From contig JBIKSZ010000247.1 of the NCBI GenBank assembly GCA_044348345.1, forward strand, positions 1 through 5,234: 5,234 nucleotides of DNA, read 5' to 3'. Source of the DNA: Falsiroseomonas sp044348345 (GTDB lineage Bacteria > Pseudomonadota > Alphaproteobacteria > Acetobacterales > Acetobacteraceae). Positions 5,196 to 5,234 of the stretch are shown here, piece after piece. Under the pieces are notes generated by a model that was given only the letters and a program-made list of their open reading frames with translations, had not been told where the DNA came from and did no database searches. A program made the translations under genes and the position numbers. Within the stretch, counting starts at the first letter, position 1; every line of letters starts with the position of its first letter.

Positions 5196-5234
5196 GACCC
5201 GTGCGGGCTCTCAGGATGAGCGCGAGATCAAGGG
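5196..5234 (+). other. Short tail after tadD; possible start of a further gene
   Basis: Thirty-nine bases remain after the tadD stop. An open frame runs off the edge from GTG 5201 or ATG 5216 (Met-Ser-Ala-Arg-Ser-Arg), but no ribosome site supports it and it is too short to identify. The small CCCG-TG-CGGG dyad at 5198-5207 has no T-run, so no terminator is called. The operon may continue beyond the window. Confidence 0.2.

Noticed and set aside
5198..5207. CCCG-TG-CGGG dyad after tadD as a terminator
   Set aside because: The stem is tiny, the loop is 2 nt, and no T-run follows.
1..5234. CRISPR arrays, tRNA or rRNA genes, insertion sequences
   Set aside because: No regularly spaced repeats, no tRNA-like cloverleaf noticed, and no transposase-like protein in any frame.

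Overview
The window is a piece of a Tad (tight adherence, Flp-type) pilus locus. All six recognisable genes lie on the + strand and form one tightly packed run. The body is very GC-rich with strong G/C at third codon positions. The secretin, the split TadE/TadF pseudopilins and the very short CpaD-like lipoprotein look alphaproteobacterial. An Acetobacteraceae or Rhodospirillales-type host is my inference from style; no taxonomic marker is present.

Layout: 1-133 is an AT-rich (about 30% G+C by hand count over 1-120) non-coding block with several palindromes, the likely promoter/operator region. 134-1546 encodes a TadG-like surface/periplasmic protein with one N-terminal membrane anchor. 1551-2027 and about 2005-2436 encode two TadE-family pseudopilins (TadE, TadF) with overlapping ends. 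2437-2548 is a 112-nt leader that can fold into a three-way junction and ends in the best ribosome binding site of the window. 2549-4072 encodes the outer-membrane secretin CpaC/RcpA. 4078-4365 encodes a 95-aa lipoprotein resembling only the C-terminal part of CpaD. 4362-5195 encodes the TPR lipoprotein TadD. The last 39 nt hold no gene that can be supported.

How the genes work together: from family knowledge, TadE and TadF are prepilin-like proteins processed by the TadV/CpaA peptidase and needed for pilus assembly. TadG is an accessory protein anchored in the inner membrane. CpaC/RcpA forms the outer-membrane pore for the Flp pilus, TadD acts as its pilotin-type lipoprotein, and CpaD is a periplasmic/outer-membrane partner. 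The pilin (flp), peptidase, CpaB/RcpC and the cytoplasmic motor (CpaE, CpaF, TadB, TadC) are not in this window.

I do not see a new protein system. The observations most worth a second look are at nucleic-acid level: the structured leader before the secretin, a perfect 12-bp hairpin inside tadG, a 9-C tract whose +1 slip would fuse the CpaD-like lipoprotein to TadD, and the palindrome-rich AT island at the start.
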